Assembly (NCBI RefSeq): GCF_021502675.1
Contig: NZ_JAKFHA010000015.1
Location: forward strand, 115,283 to 179,282
Direction of reading: 5' to 3'
Origin: Yinghuangia soli
Lineage (GTDB): Bacteria > Actinomycetota > Actinomycetes > Streptomycetales > Streptomycetaceae
Length of the DNA stretch: 64,000 bases
Within the stretch, counting starts at the first letter, position 1. Each line of letters begins with the position of its first letter. The notes beneath the pieces were generated by a model. It worked only from the letters and a program-made list of their open reading frames with translations. It searched no databases and was not told where the DNA came from. A program made the translations under genes and the position numbers. Shown one piece after another: positions 8,130-15,602 of this stretch.

Positions 8130-8473
8130 CCGGCCGGACAGCATGTGCGCACACCTGGGAGCACCGGCTCCTGGGACGCTCCGCGGACGGCGTGCACACC
8201 AACCGGTGGACCTGCGCCAAGTGCGCGGCCACAGAAGTGACCTTCATCCGCCGCGCGGTCTGCGCCCGGGTGCCGTCGACGGGCGGCGCGGACCTGGTGG
8301 CCGGGCACGTCTGGGCGGCGGTGCCCGGCGTGGCCATGACCCGGTGCGCGGCCTGCGCGAGGGTGACGATCCGCGCCGAGGCGGTCTGCCCGGACGACGC
8401 GCACGACTGGCCGCCCGACGGCGACAGCCGCTGCAACCGCTGCGGCCACACCGTGCTCGACCTGTACCGCTGA
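8126..8473 (+). CDS. Zinc-ribbon-like protein of the RiPP locus
   Basis: A 115-residue protein with three Cys-x2-Cys knuckles, CAKC (about 32-35), CAAC (about 75-78) and CNRC (about 105-108), plus isolated Cys/His at CAH (about 7-9) and CPDDAHDW (about 90-97). This spacing suggests two or three treble-clef or zinc-ribbon metal sites. It begins in the ATGA overlap with the ligase and so is translated with it. It is not one of the partners I know for this RiPP class (methyltransferases and proteases are usual). It might bind the precursor, act as a partner domain, or regulate the locus. Confidence 0.68.
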   Translation: MTGRTACAHTWEHRLLGRSADGVHTNRWTCAKCAATEVTFIRRAVCARVPSTGGADLVAGHVWAAVPGVAMTRCAACARVTIRAEAVCPDDAHDWPPDGDSRCNRCGHTVLDLYR

Positions 8474-8568
8474 CGCTCCGGCAGGGCGGTGGCGCGTCCG
8501 CTTGCGCCGGTCGGGCGACTCCCGTCCCGGACAGTGACCCCCGGGCGATCCGGCTCGTTGAGTCGGCC

Positions 8569-8784
8569 GTGACCACCACAAAGCGTGTCCTCGCCTGCGC
8601 CGCCCTTGCGGCCGCGTCGTCCGTCATCGCTCTCTCCGGCAGCGCCCAGGCTGCCGGAACCTCCCTCCCCGGCGTGCCCGGGGCCGACTCCCTGGGCCAG
8701 GTGACCGGCCTGCTCGGCGGCGCCGGCCTCGCCGGCCTCGGCGGCGGCGTCGCCCCGCTGGGCGGCGGCCTGCCGATCGGCTGA
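8569..8784 (+). CDS. Small secreted Gly/Leu-rich protein
   Basis: A 71-residue protein with a clear Sec signal peptide: basic TTTKR, a hydrophobic core of about 18 residues, and AQA|AG as the probable cleavage near residue 28. The mature 43 residues are LPGVPGADSLGQVTGLLGG followed by Gly/Leu/Pro-rich sequence, without Cys. Similar tiny exported proteins are frequent in Streptomyces; no function is known. It starts at GTG without a strong ribosome site. Whether it belongs to the RiPP transcript 95 bp upstream is unclear. Confidence 0.6.
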   Translation: MTTTKRVLACAALAAASSVIALSGSAQAAGTSLPGVPGADSLGQVTGLLGGAGLAGLGGGVAPLGGGLPIG

Positions 8785-8852
8785 CCGGCCGGCTCCACCT
8801 GCACCACACGCTGAACGCTGAACCCGCAGTACCTGCGACACCTGCCACAAAC

Positions 8853-8892
8853 GAGGCCGCGCCCCGCGACATCCGTCGCGAGGCGCGGCCTC
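8853..8892. terminator. Long hairpin terminator
   Basis: GAGGCCGCGCC pairs with GGCGCGGCCTC, continued inside by CGCGAC/GTCGCG around a 4-nt loop. It sits between the secreted-protein gene and the convergent AAC(2') gene and could serve both. Confidence 0.75.
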
Positions 8893-9047
8893 AGGCGATT
8901 GGGGACGCCGGCATCAGGTTGTGTCCCGCAGAGTGGTGCAGCGAGCGCCGCCATGTGCATAGGTCGATACCGGCACGCCGGTGAGCGCGGTTCGTACGAC
9001 CGGTGCCGCGAGATTGCCGGCACCACTCGGCGGGACGCCACCCGATG

Positions 9048-9581
9048 TCACCACACGTCGCCGTCCCGCCAGTCGGCGGCGAGCGGCGCCGTGCGGTCGG
9101 CCGGCCCGCCGGACCCGAACACATAGACGGAGTCGTCTTCGTCCGGCGTGGCGACCAGGCCCTCGGGAGTCAGCGCCGAGGTCGGCCCCTGCCACGGCAG
9201 CCAGCCGCGCGACAGATAGAAGGGCACCGCCTCGTCGCTCGCGCTCAGCACGCCCAGGTCGTACGCCCGCTCCACGGCCCGCTCCAGCCCGGCCATCATG
9301 GTTCCGGCGTGGCCGCGCCGGCGCCGGTCGGCGCGCACCCCGACACCCTCGACATATCCGCAGCGCAGGGCCCGGCCGCCGAGCAGCATCCGGCGCTGGA
9401 CCAGGGCCGCGTGGCCGACCAGTTCGCCGTCCTCCCACAGCAGGGCCTGCAGGCCGCCGAGGCAGTGCTCCCAGTCCTCGTCGGACATGTCCCCCTCGAA
9501 CACGTCGTCGAGGAGCTTGCGGGCCAGGGCCAGTTCGTGCGGTTCGAAGTCGGCGGTATGGGCGATGCGCAACTCGGTCAT
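9048..9581 (-). CDS. Aminoglycoside 2'-N-acetyltransferase, AAC(2')-I family
   Basis: A 177-residue GNAT enzyme. The blocks DWEHCLGGLQAL, HAALVQRRML, ALRCGYVEGVGVR, SRGWLPWQGPTS and the terminal DWRDGDVW are those of the AAC(2')-I family, for example chromosomal AAC(2')-Ic of Mycobacterium tuberculosis (181 residues). The family uses acetyl-CoA to acetylate the 2'-amino group of gentamicin- and tobramycin-type aminoglycosides. The acetyl-CoA P-loop is ADRRRRGHAGTMM (about 84-96). The start ATG was chosen because it gives the family's N-terminus. No aminoglycoside biosynthesis genes are nearby, so it looks like an intrinsic chromosomal gene; the physiological substrate may differ. Confidence 0.92.
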   Translation of the reverse strand: MTELRIAHTADFEPHELALARKLLDDVFEGDMSDEDWEHCLGGLQALLWEDGELVGHAALVQRRMLLGGRALRCGYVEGVGVRADRRRRGHAGTMMAGLERAVERAYDLGVLSASDEAVPFYLSRGWLPWQGPTSALTPEGLVATPDEDDSVYVFGSGGPADRTAPLAADWRDGDVW

Positions 9582-9790
9582 CACCCCATCCTGACAAGGG
9601 ACCCCTGCGGCCGCCCGGATTTTTCCGCCCGGTGGAGCGCCGGGCGCCGCGGCCCGCGGGGCGGTCCGGGCGTCACCCGTTCCGCGTACTCCGACAGAGC
9701 CGGCGCGGCCGCCGCATGGTCGACTGAGGTGGCCGCACCGGCCGACCGCGCCGGTCCGGTTCCCTGAACCAGGCAAGGAGCGTGACCCCG

Positions 9791-10111
9791 ATGGTCGCCA
9801 CCAAGCAGCTGTCCGACCCGACCGTGCGCGCGTTCGTCGAAGCGGTGAACACCCACGACAAGGCCGCCTTCCTGGCGTTGCTCACGCCGGACGCGACCAT
9901 GACGGACGACGGCACCGAGCGCGACCTCGCGGACTGGACGGACCGCGAGATCTTCACCACCCGGGGGCACATCGACGTCGTGTCGGAGTCCGACGGCGGC
10001 CGGGCCTTCGTCGCGGACTACCGCAACGACACCTGGGGCAGCATGCGCACCGCGTGGCGCTTCACCGTGCACGGCGACAAGATCAGCCGCTTCGACACCG
10101 GGCAGGCCTGA
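9791..10111 (+). CDS. SnoaL/NTF2-like fold small protein
   Basis: A 106-residue protein with the cone-shaped NTF2/SnoaL pattern: an N-terminal helix pair DPTVRAFVEAVNTHDKAAFLALL, then a beta sheet ending WRFTVHGDKISRFDTGQ. These folds bind small molecules or act as isomerases and cyclases; this one lacks recognisable catalytic residues. ATG at 9791 was preferred to a GTG at 9782, because AAGGAG ends at 9780 and gives proper spacing only to the ATG. It stands alone between AAC(2') and a hairpin. Confidence 0.72.
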   Translation: MVATKQLSDPTVRAFVEAVNTHDKAAFLALLTPDATMTDDGTERDLADWTDREIFTTRGHIDVVSESDGGRAFVADYRNDTWGSMRTAWRFTVHGDKISRFDTGQA

Positions 10112-10260
10112 GCCGTTCCGCATCGTCCCGCATCGGCCCGGGTCTTCCCGGCTCATCCGGAGCGGCACGGAGCGGTACAGAGCGGTACGCAGCTTTCCGG
10201 AGCCCGCCGGACCGCGCGTCTACTCCCGCCGTAGGACGACACCCGCCCGCGGGGAGGAGA

Positions 10261-10289
10261 CCCCCGCCCCGAAATCGTCGGGGCGGGGG
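10261..10289 (+). terminator. 12-bp perfect hairpin before the serine hydrolase
   Basis: CCCCCGCCCCGA and TCGGGGCGGGGG enclose a 5-nt loop. It lies 37 bp before the serine-hydrolase start, so it either terminates the NTF2-like transcript or forms a structured leader. Confidence 0.6.
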
Positions 10290-10326
10290 AAGCCGCCGCC
10301 GGACCCGTCGACCAGGATGGTCGTCC

Positions 10327-11370
10327 ATGACAGACCTTGCGGACCTGGTCCACCACACCGCCGACCGGCTCACGGCGCAGAAGCATGTCGGCGTCGTGGT
10401 CGCCGCGGTCGCCGGGGACCGGGTGGAGATCCGCGGCGCCGGACGGCTCGGCGGCGGCAGCAAGGCCTGCCCGGAGGCCGACACGCTCTTCGAGATCGGC
10501 TCGGTCACCAAGACCTTCACGTCCCTGGCGCTGGCCCGCATGGCGGTGGCCGGCAGCACGGCACTGGACGAGCCCCTCGCGGACGTGCTGCCGCCGTGGA
10601 GCCGGGTGCCCACCCGCGACGGCCAGTACATCTCGCTCGAACACCTGGCCACCCACACCTCCGGCCTGCCCCGGCTGCCCAAGGGCATGCTGCTGCCCGC
10701 GCTGCTGCGCCCGAACGCCCCCGACCCGTACGCCGCCTGCACCGCCGAGAAGCTCCTCAAGGGGCTCGCCGAGACCAAGCTCGGCTCGGTGCCCGGCCAG
10801 CGGTTCCGCTACTCGAACCTGGGCGGCGGCCTGCTCGGCCTCGCCCTCGCCGAGCGGTCCGGGCTGGAGTACGCCGAGCTGATCGGCCGCGAGATCCTCG
10901 AACCGCTCGGCATGGCCGACACCGTGGTGGACGTGGACGCCGAGCGGGCCGGCCGCTGGGCCGCCGGGCACGGCAAGAACCGCAAACCGGTCGCGCCCTG
11001 GAACCTCGCCGACCTGGTCGGCGCAGGCGGACTGCGCTCCACGGCCCGCGACATGGCGGTCTTCGTACAGGCCCAACTCGACCCGGGAAGCGGGGAGTTG
11101 GCGGACGCAATGCGGCTGGCCCGGGACGTGGAGTTCCGCAACAGCGCCTTCCAGCGCACCCACATGGGCTGGATCAGCACCGGGCGGCACGGCAAGGACT
11201 ACCGGCAGTACTGGCACAACGGCGGTACGGGCGGCTTCCGTTCGTTCGTCGGCTGCACGCCGGACGCGGGCGTGGGCGTCGTCCTGCTGAGCAACACCGC
11301 GCGCTCGCTGGACCGGCCGGGCCTGGGCCTGCTCGCCGCCCTGGAGGACCGGCAGGCGGTCGCGGCATGA
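10327..11370 (+). CDS. Serine hydrolase, class C beta-lactamase/esterase family
   Basis: A 347-residue member of the serine beta-lactamase-like superfamily (Pfam Beta-lactamase). The nucleophile motif is Ser59-Val-Thr-Lys62 in FEIGSVTKTF, followed by Tyr-Ser-Asn near 161 (FRYSNLGGG) and the His-x-Gly-type HNGGTGG near 298. No signal peptide is seen, so it is probably cytoplasmic, unlike secreted AmpC. That points to an esterase or peptidase-like role rather than beta-lactam resistance. ATG 10327 was chosen to match the family N-terminus. Confidence 0.85.
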   Translation: MTDLADLVHHTADRLTAQKHVGVVVAAVAGDRVEIRGAGRLGGGSKACPEADTLFEIGSVTKTFTSLALARMAVAGSTALDEPLADVLPPWSRVPTRDGQYISLEHLATHTSGLPRLPKGMLLPALLRPNAPDPYAACTAEKLLKGLAETKLGSVPGQRFRYSNLGGGLLGLALAERSGLEYAELIGREILEPLGMADTVVDVDAERAGRWAAGHGKNRKPVAPWNLADLVGAGGLRSTARDMAVFVQAQLDPGSGELADAMRLARDVEFRNSAFQRTHMGWISTGRHGKDYRQYWHNGGTGGFRSFVGCTPDAGVGVVLLSNTARSLDRPGLGLLAALEDRQAVAA

Positions 11371-11483
11371 ACAGGACCTGTACCACGAAAGGTTGAAGTT
11401 CGGACCGAAACGTCTATTCCGCTCACCCGCGCGTGCTTCCTTTGGATCATGTCGATCAGCCGACGAGAACCACAGGAGATCGC

Positions 11484-12572
11484 ATGCGCCGCGCATCATG
11501 GATCCTCAGCTCGGTTTCGATACTGCTCGTCGCCGCAGGAGCAGTAGGCAAGTTCGCCGTCTATCCGGCCCTGCACCAGATGCCGGACGACGCCGAGGGC
11601 AAGATGCAGTTCCAGGGCACGCTGACCGCACTCGACCCGCAGGCCATGGGCAAAGGCGACTTCGCCAATGCCGTGATCCGCGACCTGCCGGTGACCGCGG
11701 ACCGCAAGGTCAAGGCGGTGCACACCTCGGGTTCGACGATCGTGCTCAACGACCGCACCGAAGTGTTCGGCCCGACCCGGCAGATCGTGTCGGTCAGCGA
11801 GCACCAGTACGCCGTGCACCGCGAGACGCTGATGGAGCGCCCGGTGCCGCGCGACGTCCCGGCCGAGCCGCACGTGGGGCTCAGCGCCGGCTTCCCGCTC
11901 ACCCCCGAAAAGCGCGACTACACGTTCTGGGACTCCGAGACCCGGACCACCGTGCCTGCCGTCTATGCGGGCAGCGGCAAGCGGCAGGGCCGCACGGTCT
12001 ACGTGTACCGCATCATCGCCGCAGGCCCGCTCGCCGACCCCGCGGTCAAGGGCGCACTCCCGCCTGCGCTCCCGAAGGCGGCCCTGCAGGCGCTCAATCC
12101 GGCGGCGCCGCTGGCCGGGCAGCCGGACACCGTGCCGCTCGAATACCGCTCGACCACCGACATGACCGGCTACGTCGACGCCGAGACCGGCGTGACGATC
12201 GCGCTGGAGTCCGCGAAGGGCATCACCGCGACGGTCCAGGGCGCCGAGGTCTTCCCGGTCGCCCAGGCCAAGCTCTCCAGCACGAAGGCCTCCGAGGCCG
12301 ACCTGGCGGACACCGCGGCGACCGCCGCCCTGGTGTTCTGGATCCTGTCGGACGCCGCACCGTACGGCCTGTGGGCGCTGGCCCTCGCGCTGGCGCTGCT
12401 CGTCGTGTGGCTGGAGCGCCGGGCCCGCCGGACCGCCCCCGCGGCGGTCGGCGACGCTGCCGCAGCGCCGCCCGGAACCTCTGGCGAGGACCCGGCAGCC
12501 GACACCGAGCCGGGCCAACTGCCCCAGCAGCGCGAAGAATCAGGTGATCCGGACCGCGAGCGCAGCGGCTGA
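11484..12572 (+). CDS. DUF3068 (PorA-family) membrane-anchored protein
   Basis: A 362-residue protein with an N-terminal signal-anchor (about 5-27) and a second membrane helix near 290-310. The large extracytoplasmic domain between them has VYVYRI and EYRSTTDMTGYVDAETG signatures of DUF3068, also named porin PorA family in databases. The C-terminal 50 residues are a low-complexity Pro/Glu/Ala tail. The topology resembles other actinobacterial DUF3068 proteins of unknown function; porin activity should not be inferred for an organism that may lack a mycolic outer membrane. CAGGAG lies 7 nt before the ATG. Confidence 0.82.
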   Translation: MRRASWILSSVSILLVAAGAVGKFAVYPALHQMPDDAEGKMQFQGTLTALDPQAMGKGDFANAVIRDLPVTADRKVKAVHTSGSTIVLNDRTEVFGPTRQIVSVSEHQYAVHRETLMERPVPRDVPAEPHVGLSAGFPLTPEKRDYTFWDSETRTTVPAVYAGSGKRQGRTVYVYRIIAAGPLADPAVKGALPPALPKAALQALNPAAPLAGQPDTVPLEYRSTTDMTGYVDAETGVTIALESAKGITATVQGAEVFPVAQAKLSSTKASEADLADTAATAALVFWILSDAAPYGLWALALALALLVVWLERRARRTAPAAVGDAAAAPPGTSGEDPAADTEPGQLPQQREESGDPDRERSG

Positions 12573-12586
12573 CAGGGAGAAGGACC

Positions 12587-12616
12587 GGGGGCGTCCGGAC
12601 CGGAGCCGGACGCCCC
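12587..12616. terminator. Bidirectional hairpin between convergent genes
   Basis: GGGGCGTCCGG (12588-12598) pairs with CCGGACGCCCC (12606-12616), between the ends of the DUF3068 gene and the convergent monooxygenase-fold gene. Confidence 0.7.
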
Positions 12617-12637
12617 TGGGACGCCCCCGGGACGTAC

Positions 12638-12925
12638 TCAGGCGCCCGGCACCCAGTGGTTGTGGACCTCGACGATGCTCGGTTCCGGGCCGTTCGCGGG
12701 CGTGATGCCCACCTCGGCGCTGATCGGCATCATGCGGGCCATGAACGCCTCCATGTCGGCCTGGGAGTTCCACAGGTCGGTGATCTCCATGCCGCCGTCC
12801 TTGGCGACCGCGACATGGGTGAGGCAGCCGGTGAAGATCTCCGGCCCTTCCTTCTGGAGCCGGGCGAACAGCGCGTCGTACTGCTGCGCGGTGATCGGGA
12901 TTTCGATGCGCATGAGAATGGCCAT
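12638..12925 (-). CDS. Antibiotic-biosynthesis-monooxygenase-fold (dimeric alpha/beta barrel) small protein
   Basis: A 95-residue protein with a ferredoxin-like pattern: strand ILMRIEIPI, helix AQQYDALFARLQKEG, strand THVAVAKDGGMEITDLWNS, helix QADMEAFMARMMPI, ending VEVHNHWV. ABM-like and EthD-like proteins of this size dimerise and can act as cofactorless monooxygenases or heme-binding proteins; nothing here settles activity. AGGAG sits directly upstream of the ATG. It follows the TetR gene on the same strand and may be one of its targets. Confidence 0.65.
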   Translation of the reverse strand: MAILMRIEIPITAQQYDALFARLQKEGPEIFTGCLTHVAVAKDGGMEITDLWNSQADMEAFMARMMPISAEVGITPANGPEPSIVEVHNHWVPGA

Positions 12926-13038
12926 GACGCTCTCCTGGATGTCCGTCCGCGCGGACCCGGGCGGGCCCGGCGGCCCCCGATCCAATTTGCTCCCCAACCG
13001 GGAGCGGCACAAGTGCACGGCCGCGGCGGCGGCCGTGC

Positions 13039-13719
13039 TCAGTCCTCGTCGATGATGCCGAGACCGTCGAGCAGGGCGTCCAGGCCGGCCAGGAACTCCG
13101 GCTCGCCGCCGCCCTCGGCCATGACCGGAGCGAGCGAGCGCAGCATCGGGTAGTCCTTGCGCAGCCGGTGCAGGCCGAGTCGGAAACCCGGGTCGGTCTC
13201 GTCCGGCGCGTCCACGACCGCGCGCAGGTCGATGATGGCGAAGCCCAGCGCCCATGCGCTGCACGCGCGGTAGGCCCTTATGGCGCTCGGGCCGTCGACG
13301 CCCTCGGCGGCGAGCCGCGCGAGCACGCGCTCGGGCAGCCGCAGGACCGGCGCAGGCCGCCGGACCAGCGGCACGGTCAGCAGGCGGGACACCACGAGCG
13401 GCAGCACCTGCGGGTGGGTGTTCGCGGCGCGGTAGAACGCCAGGGCGATCCGGTGCATCTCGGCCCGGACGCCGGTCTCCTCCGGGCCCGCGTCGAGGGC
13501 CTGGTGGGTCTCGTCGAACATCAGCTCGACGAGCCCGTCGAGCAGCGCGTCCTTGTTCTCCGCGTAGTGGTAGAGCGCCATCGGCTCGACGCCGAGCTCG
13601 CCCGCCAGTTTGCGCATGCTGAGCGCGTCCAGCCCCTCCCGGTCGACGAGTGCGAGCGCGGTGGTGAGCACGATCTCGCGGCTCAGGCGGCCGCGGCCGG
13701 ACTCGCGTTCGGTGGGCAT
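13039..13719 (-). CDS. TetR-family transcriptional regulator
   Basis: A 226-residue repressor-type protein. The N-terminal HTH is residues about 10-60 (LSREIVLTTALALVDREG...LGVEPMALYHYAENK), with the TetR turn and recognition helix. The C-terminal half resembles the TetR_C_1 ligand-binding domain. The start was taken at the ATG behind GGGAGGACGC (reverse strand). A longer in-frame reading would begin with a Ser/Thr-Gly-Pro repeat encoded by tandem DNA repeats at 13744-13779 and is unlikely to be protein. Upstream AT-rich DNA carries a TCGTA-N4-TACGA dyad that may be its own operator. Confidence 0.85.
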   Translation of the reverse strand: MPTERESGRGRLSREIVLTTALALVDREGLDALSMRKLAGELGVEPMALYHYAENKDALLDGLVELMFDETHQALDAGPEETGVRAEMHRIALAFYRAANTHPQVLPLVVSRLLTVPLVRRPAPVLRLPERVLARLAAEGVDGPSAIRAYRACSAWALGFAIIDLRAVVDAPDETDPGFRLGLHRLRKDYPMLRSLAPVMAEGGGEPEFLAGLDALLDGLGIIDED

Positions 13720-14030
13720 CGCGTCCTCCCGGGCGGGATCTTGCGGACCTGTCGACGGACCTGTTGACGGACCTGTCGGGCGGTGCAAGCCTGTATAAGT
13801 ACGTCGTAAATGTACGAGATAAATATACTTCGTCCGTATACATTCGGCCTAGCCCGTCCCGTGTCCACCGGGCCAGCAGGGCACCAGAGCGCCGAGCGCG
13901 GCCGGTGCGGACGTCGGCGAGGGCGCGGAAGCGACCGGTGCGCCCGAGGACATCGTCGGCGCCGCGCCGCGCTCGGCAGGCCGGAAAATGCCCGCGACGG
14001 CCCCGCCCCGGATACGGCAGAGTGGGCCGG
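13720..14030. promoter_or_regulatory. 311-bp intergenic region with repeats and AT-rich promoter DNA
   Basis: Between the divergent TetR and GNAT genes. It holds a 12-bp unit (cggacctgtcga) repeated three times at 13744-13779 and a strikingly AT-rich block at about 13795-13845. The block contains the dyad TCGTA-AATG-TACGA (13804-13817) and several TATA-like hexamers. The rest (13850-14030) shows no gene I can support. A TetR-controlled promoter region is the likely content. Confidence 0.5.
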
Positions 14031-14531
14031 ATGAAGATCAGCATGGAGATCCGCGACGCCGTGCCCGAGGACTGGCCGGCGATCTGGCCGTTCTTCCGCG
14101 AGATCGTCCGGGCCGGCGAGACGTACACCTACCCGCGGGACACCGACGAGGAGTTCGGGCGGGTCCTGTGGATGCTCGCCCCGCCGGGCCGCACGGTGGT
14201 CGCGGTCGACGCGGACGGGACCGTGCTCGGCAGCGCCAAGATGAACCCGAACCAGATGGGCCCGGGCTCGCACGTCGCGAGTGCGAGCTTCATGGTCGAC
14301 CCGGCGGCCCGCGGCCGCGGCGTGGGGCGGGCACTGGGCGAGCACGTGCTGGCCTGGGCGCGGGCGGAGGGCTACCGGTCGATGCAGTTCAACGCGGTCG
14401 TCGAGTCGAACACGCATGCGGTCGCGCTGTGGAAGTCGATCGGCTTCGAGGTCGTGGGCACGGTGCCCGGGGCGTTCCACCACCCCGAGCTCGGCGACGT
14501 CGGCCTGCATGTGATGTACCAGCGGCTCTGA
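14031..14531 (+). CDS. GNAT-family N-acetyltransferase
   Basis: A 166-residue single-domain GNAT enzyme using acetyl-CoA. Visible are strand 4, SASFMVDPAARGRGVGRALGEHVLAWA (residues about 82-108, pyrophosphate-binding loop R-G-R-G-V-G-R-A), and the C-terminal LWKSIGFEVVGTVPGAFHH typical of L-amino-acid or phosphinothricin acetyltransferase-like proteins (YncA type). Substrate is unknown. The ATG at 14031 was taken; a second ATG at 14043 (MEIRDAV) is possible. Confidence 0.82.
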   Translation: MKISMEIRDAVPEDWPAIWPFFREIVRAGETYTYPRDTDEEFGRVLWMLAPPGRTVVAVDADGTVLGSAKMNPNQMGPGSHVASASFMVDPAARGRGVGRALGEHVLAWARAEGYRSMQFNAVVESNTHAVALWKSIGFEVVGTVPGAFHHPELGDVGLHVMYQRL

Positions 14532-14569
14532 CCAGGCCGTGCCGGCGTCCCGACGGCGCCTGCGTCTTG

Positions 14570-14590
14570 AAACTGACGGTGCATCAGTTT
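14570..14590. promoter_or_regulatory. 21-bp palindrome AAACTGA-N7-TCAGTTT
   Basis: A perfect inverted repeat of 7-bp arms around CGGTGCA, 65 bp upstream of the gene at 14656. The form TGACGG-x-x-CATCA is like operators bound by TetR-family regulators in actinobacterial catabolic regulons. The position fits control of the gene at 14656. Confidence 0.55.
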
Positions 14591-14655
14591 AGGTTCCGGG
14601 TGCCGGGGCGCGGCAGGCACGGCGTCCCCGAGACGCGGCAGCCTGGAGGTTCGGC

Positions 14656-15501
14656 ATGACGTATCAGCCGTTGGAAGTCGGCGGTGTCGACGACTACCCG
14701 GTCAAGGTGGGCAGCATGTTGCTGACCCTGGTCGACCCGCATCGCGGGTTCGAGCGCGCCTACAACCGCTGGTACGAGCGCGACCACTACTACGGCGGCT
14801 GCATGGTCGGCCCGCATCTGTTCGCGGGCAGCCGGTGGGTCGCCACGCGCCCCCTCAAGGACCTGCGCTGGGCGGGCGGCCCGGACGGCGCCGAGCCGGT
14901 GGCCGAGCCCGCTGATGCGGGCAGCTACGTCGGCATCTACTGGGTCGAGAAGGGCCGCCACAAGGAGCACTTCGACGACTGGGCGCGGCCGCAGGTCGCC
15001 GCACTGTACGGTGCCGGGCGCGGCTTCGCGGAGCGCACCCACGTGCACACCGTGCTCTTCGACCACCTCGGCGCGTCCTACCGCGACGACGACCCGGTCC
15101 CCGTCGACCTGGCGCTCGACCACGGCTACGACGGCATCGTCGCCCTGTGGCTGGACGCCCGCGGCGGCCGGACCGCCGCCGAGTTGCTCGCCGACCTGGA
15201 CCGGGACCACCTGCCCGGCCTGCTCAAGGGCTCCGCGCTGGAGATCGCCTCGTCGTGGGCGCCCTCGCCGGGCGAGGAAGAAGTCCGCACCAAGCAGCCG
15301 ATGCCGCTGGGCAGCGCCCCGGGCGGCGCCGGGCGGCTCGTCCAGCTGTTCTTCTGCCACGGCGACGTCCGCGAGACGCTCCCCGCGCTGCGCGCCTACT
15401 CCGACGCCGTCGAGGCAGCCGGCCTCGCCGACGCGCGCCTGGCCGCCCCGTTCTTCCGCACCCACCCCGGCACCGACCGGTACGTCGACGAGATCTGGTG
15501 A
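14656..15501 (+). CDS. Conserved hypothetical protein, probable dimeric alpha/beta-barrel fold
   Basis: A 281-residue soluble protein I do not recognise by name. It appears to have two ferredoxin-like halves: N-terminal GSMLLTLVDPHRGFERAYNRWYERDHYYGGCM (about 18-50) has the W-Y-x-x-x-H pattern of EthD-like barrels, and a second half begins near VRTKQPMPLG and RLVQLFFCHGDVRE (about 210-245). No signal peptide or membrane helix. GGAGG is 8 nt before the ATG and a 21-bp palindrome stands just upstream, so expression is probably repressor-controlled. EthD-like folds occur in degradation of aromatic, terpenoid or polyketide compounds. Confidence 0.6.
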   Translation: MTYQPLEVGGVDDYPVKVGSMLLTLVDPHRGFERAYNRWYERDHYYGGCMVGPHLFAGSRWVATRPLKDLRWAGGPDGAEPVAEPADAGSYVGIYWVEKGRHKEHFDDWARPQVAALYGAGRGFAERTHVHTVLFDHLGASYRDDDPVPVDLALDHGYDGIVALWLDARGGRTAAELLADLDRDHLPGLLKGSALEIASSWAPSPGEEEVRTKQPMPLGSAPGGAGRLVQLFFCHGDVRETLPALRAYSDAVEAAGLADARLAAPFFRTHPGTDRYVDEIW

Positions 15502-15531
15502 CCGGCGGGCCGCCGTAAAACCCCGCACAGC

Positions 15532-15583
15532 GGGCAGTTGGTCAGGGAAACCCTCGGCACCCCCGAGGCCCGACCAACTGCCC
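15532..15583 (+). terminator. Nested hairpin terminator
   Basis: GGGCAGTTGGTC (15532-15543) pairs exactly with GACCAACTGCCC (15572-15583), and inside CCTCGG pairs with CCGAGG. It lies 30 bp after the preceding stop and 20 bp before the LigD-like start. Confidence 0.75.
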
Positions 15584-15602
15584 GGCGGGAGGCGCGACGC
15601 AG

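Noticed and set aside
8893-9047. Possible tRNA or small RNA in the AAC(2') downstream gap
   Set aside because: GTTCGTACGACC looked like a T-loop fragment, but no acceptor or anticodon stems could be drawn.
11484-12572. Mycolic-acid outer-membrane porin assignment from the 'PorA' label
   Set aside because: The topology is two-helix anchored with a large domain, not a porin; the label comes from a database name for DUF3068.
13720-13788. N-terminal extension of the TetR protein (Ser/Thr-Gly-Pro repeats)
   Set aside because: It is encoded by DNA repeats, is not TetR-like, and a better ribosome site exists for ATG 13719.
12638-14128. A 496-codon open frame fusing the monooxygenase-fold gene with upstream sequence
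   Set aside because: The upstream part is a shadow of the TetR gene; an ATG with AGGAG exists at 12925.
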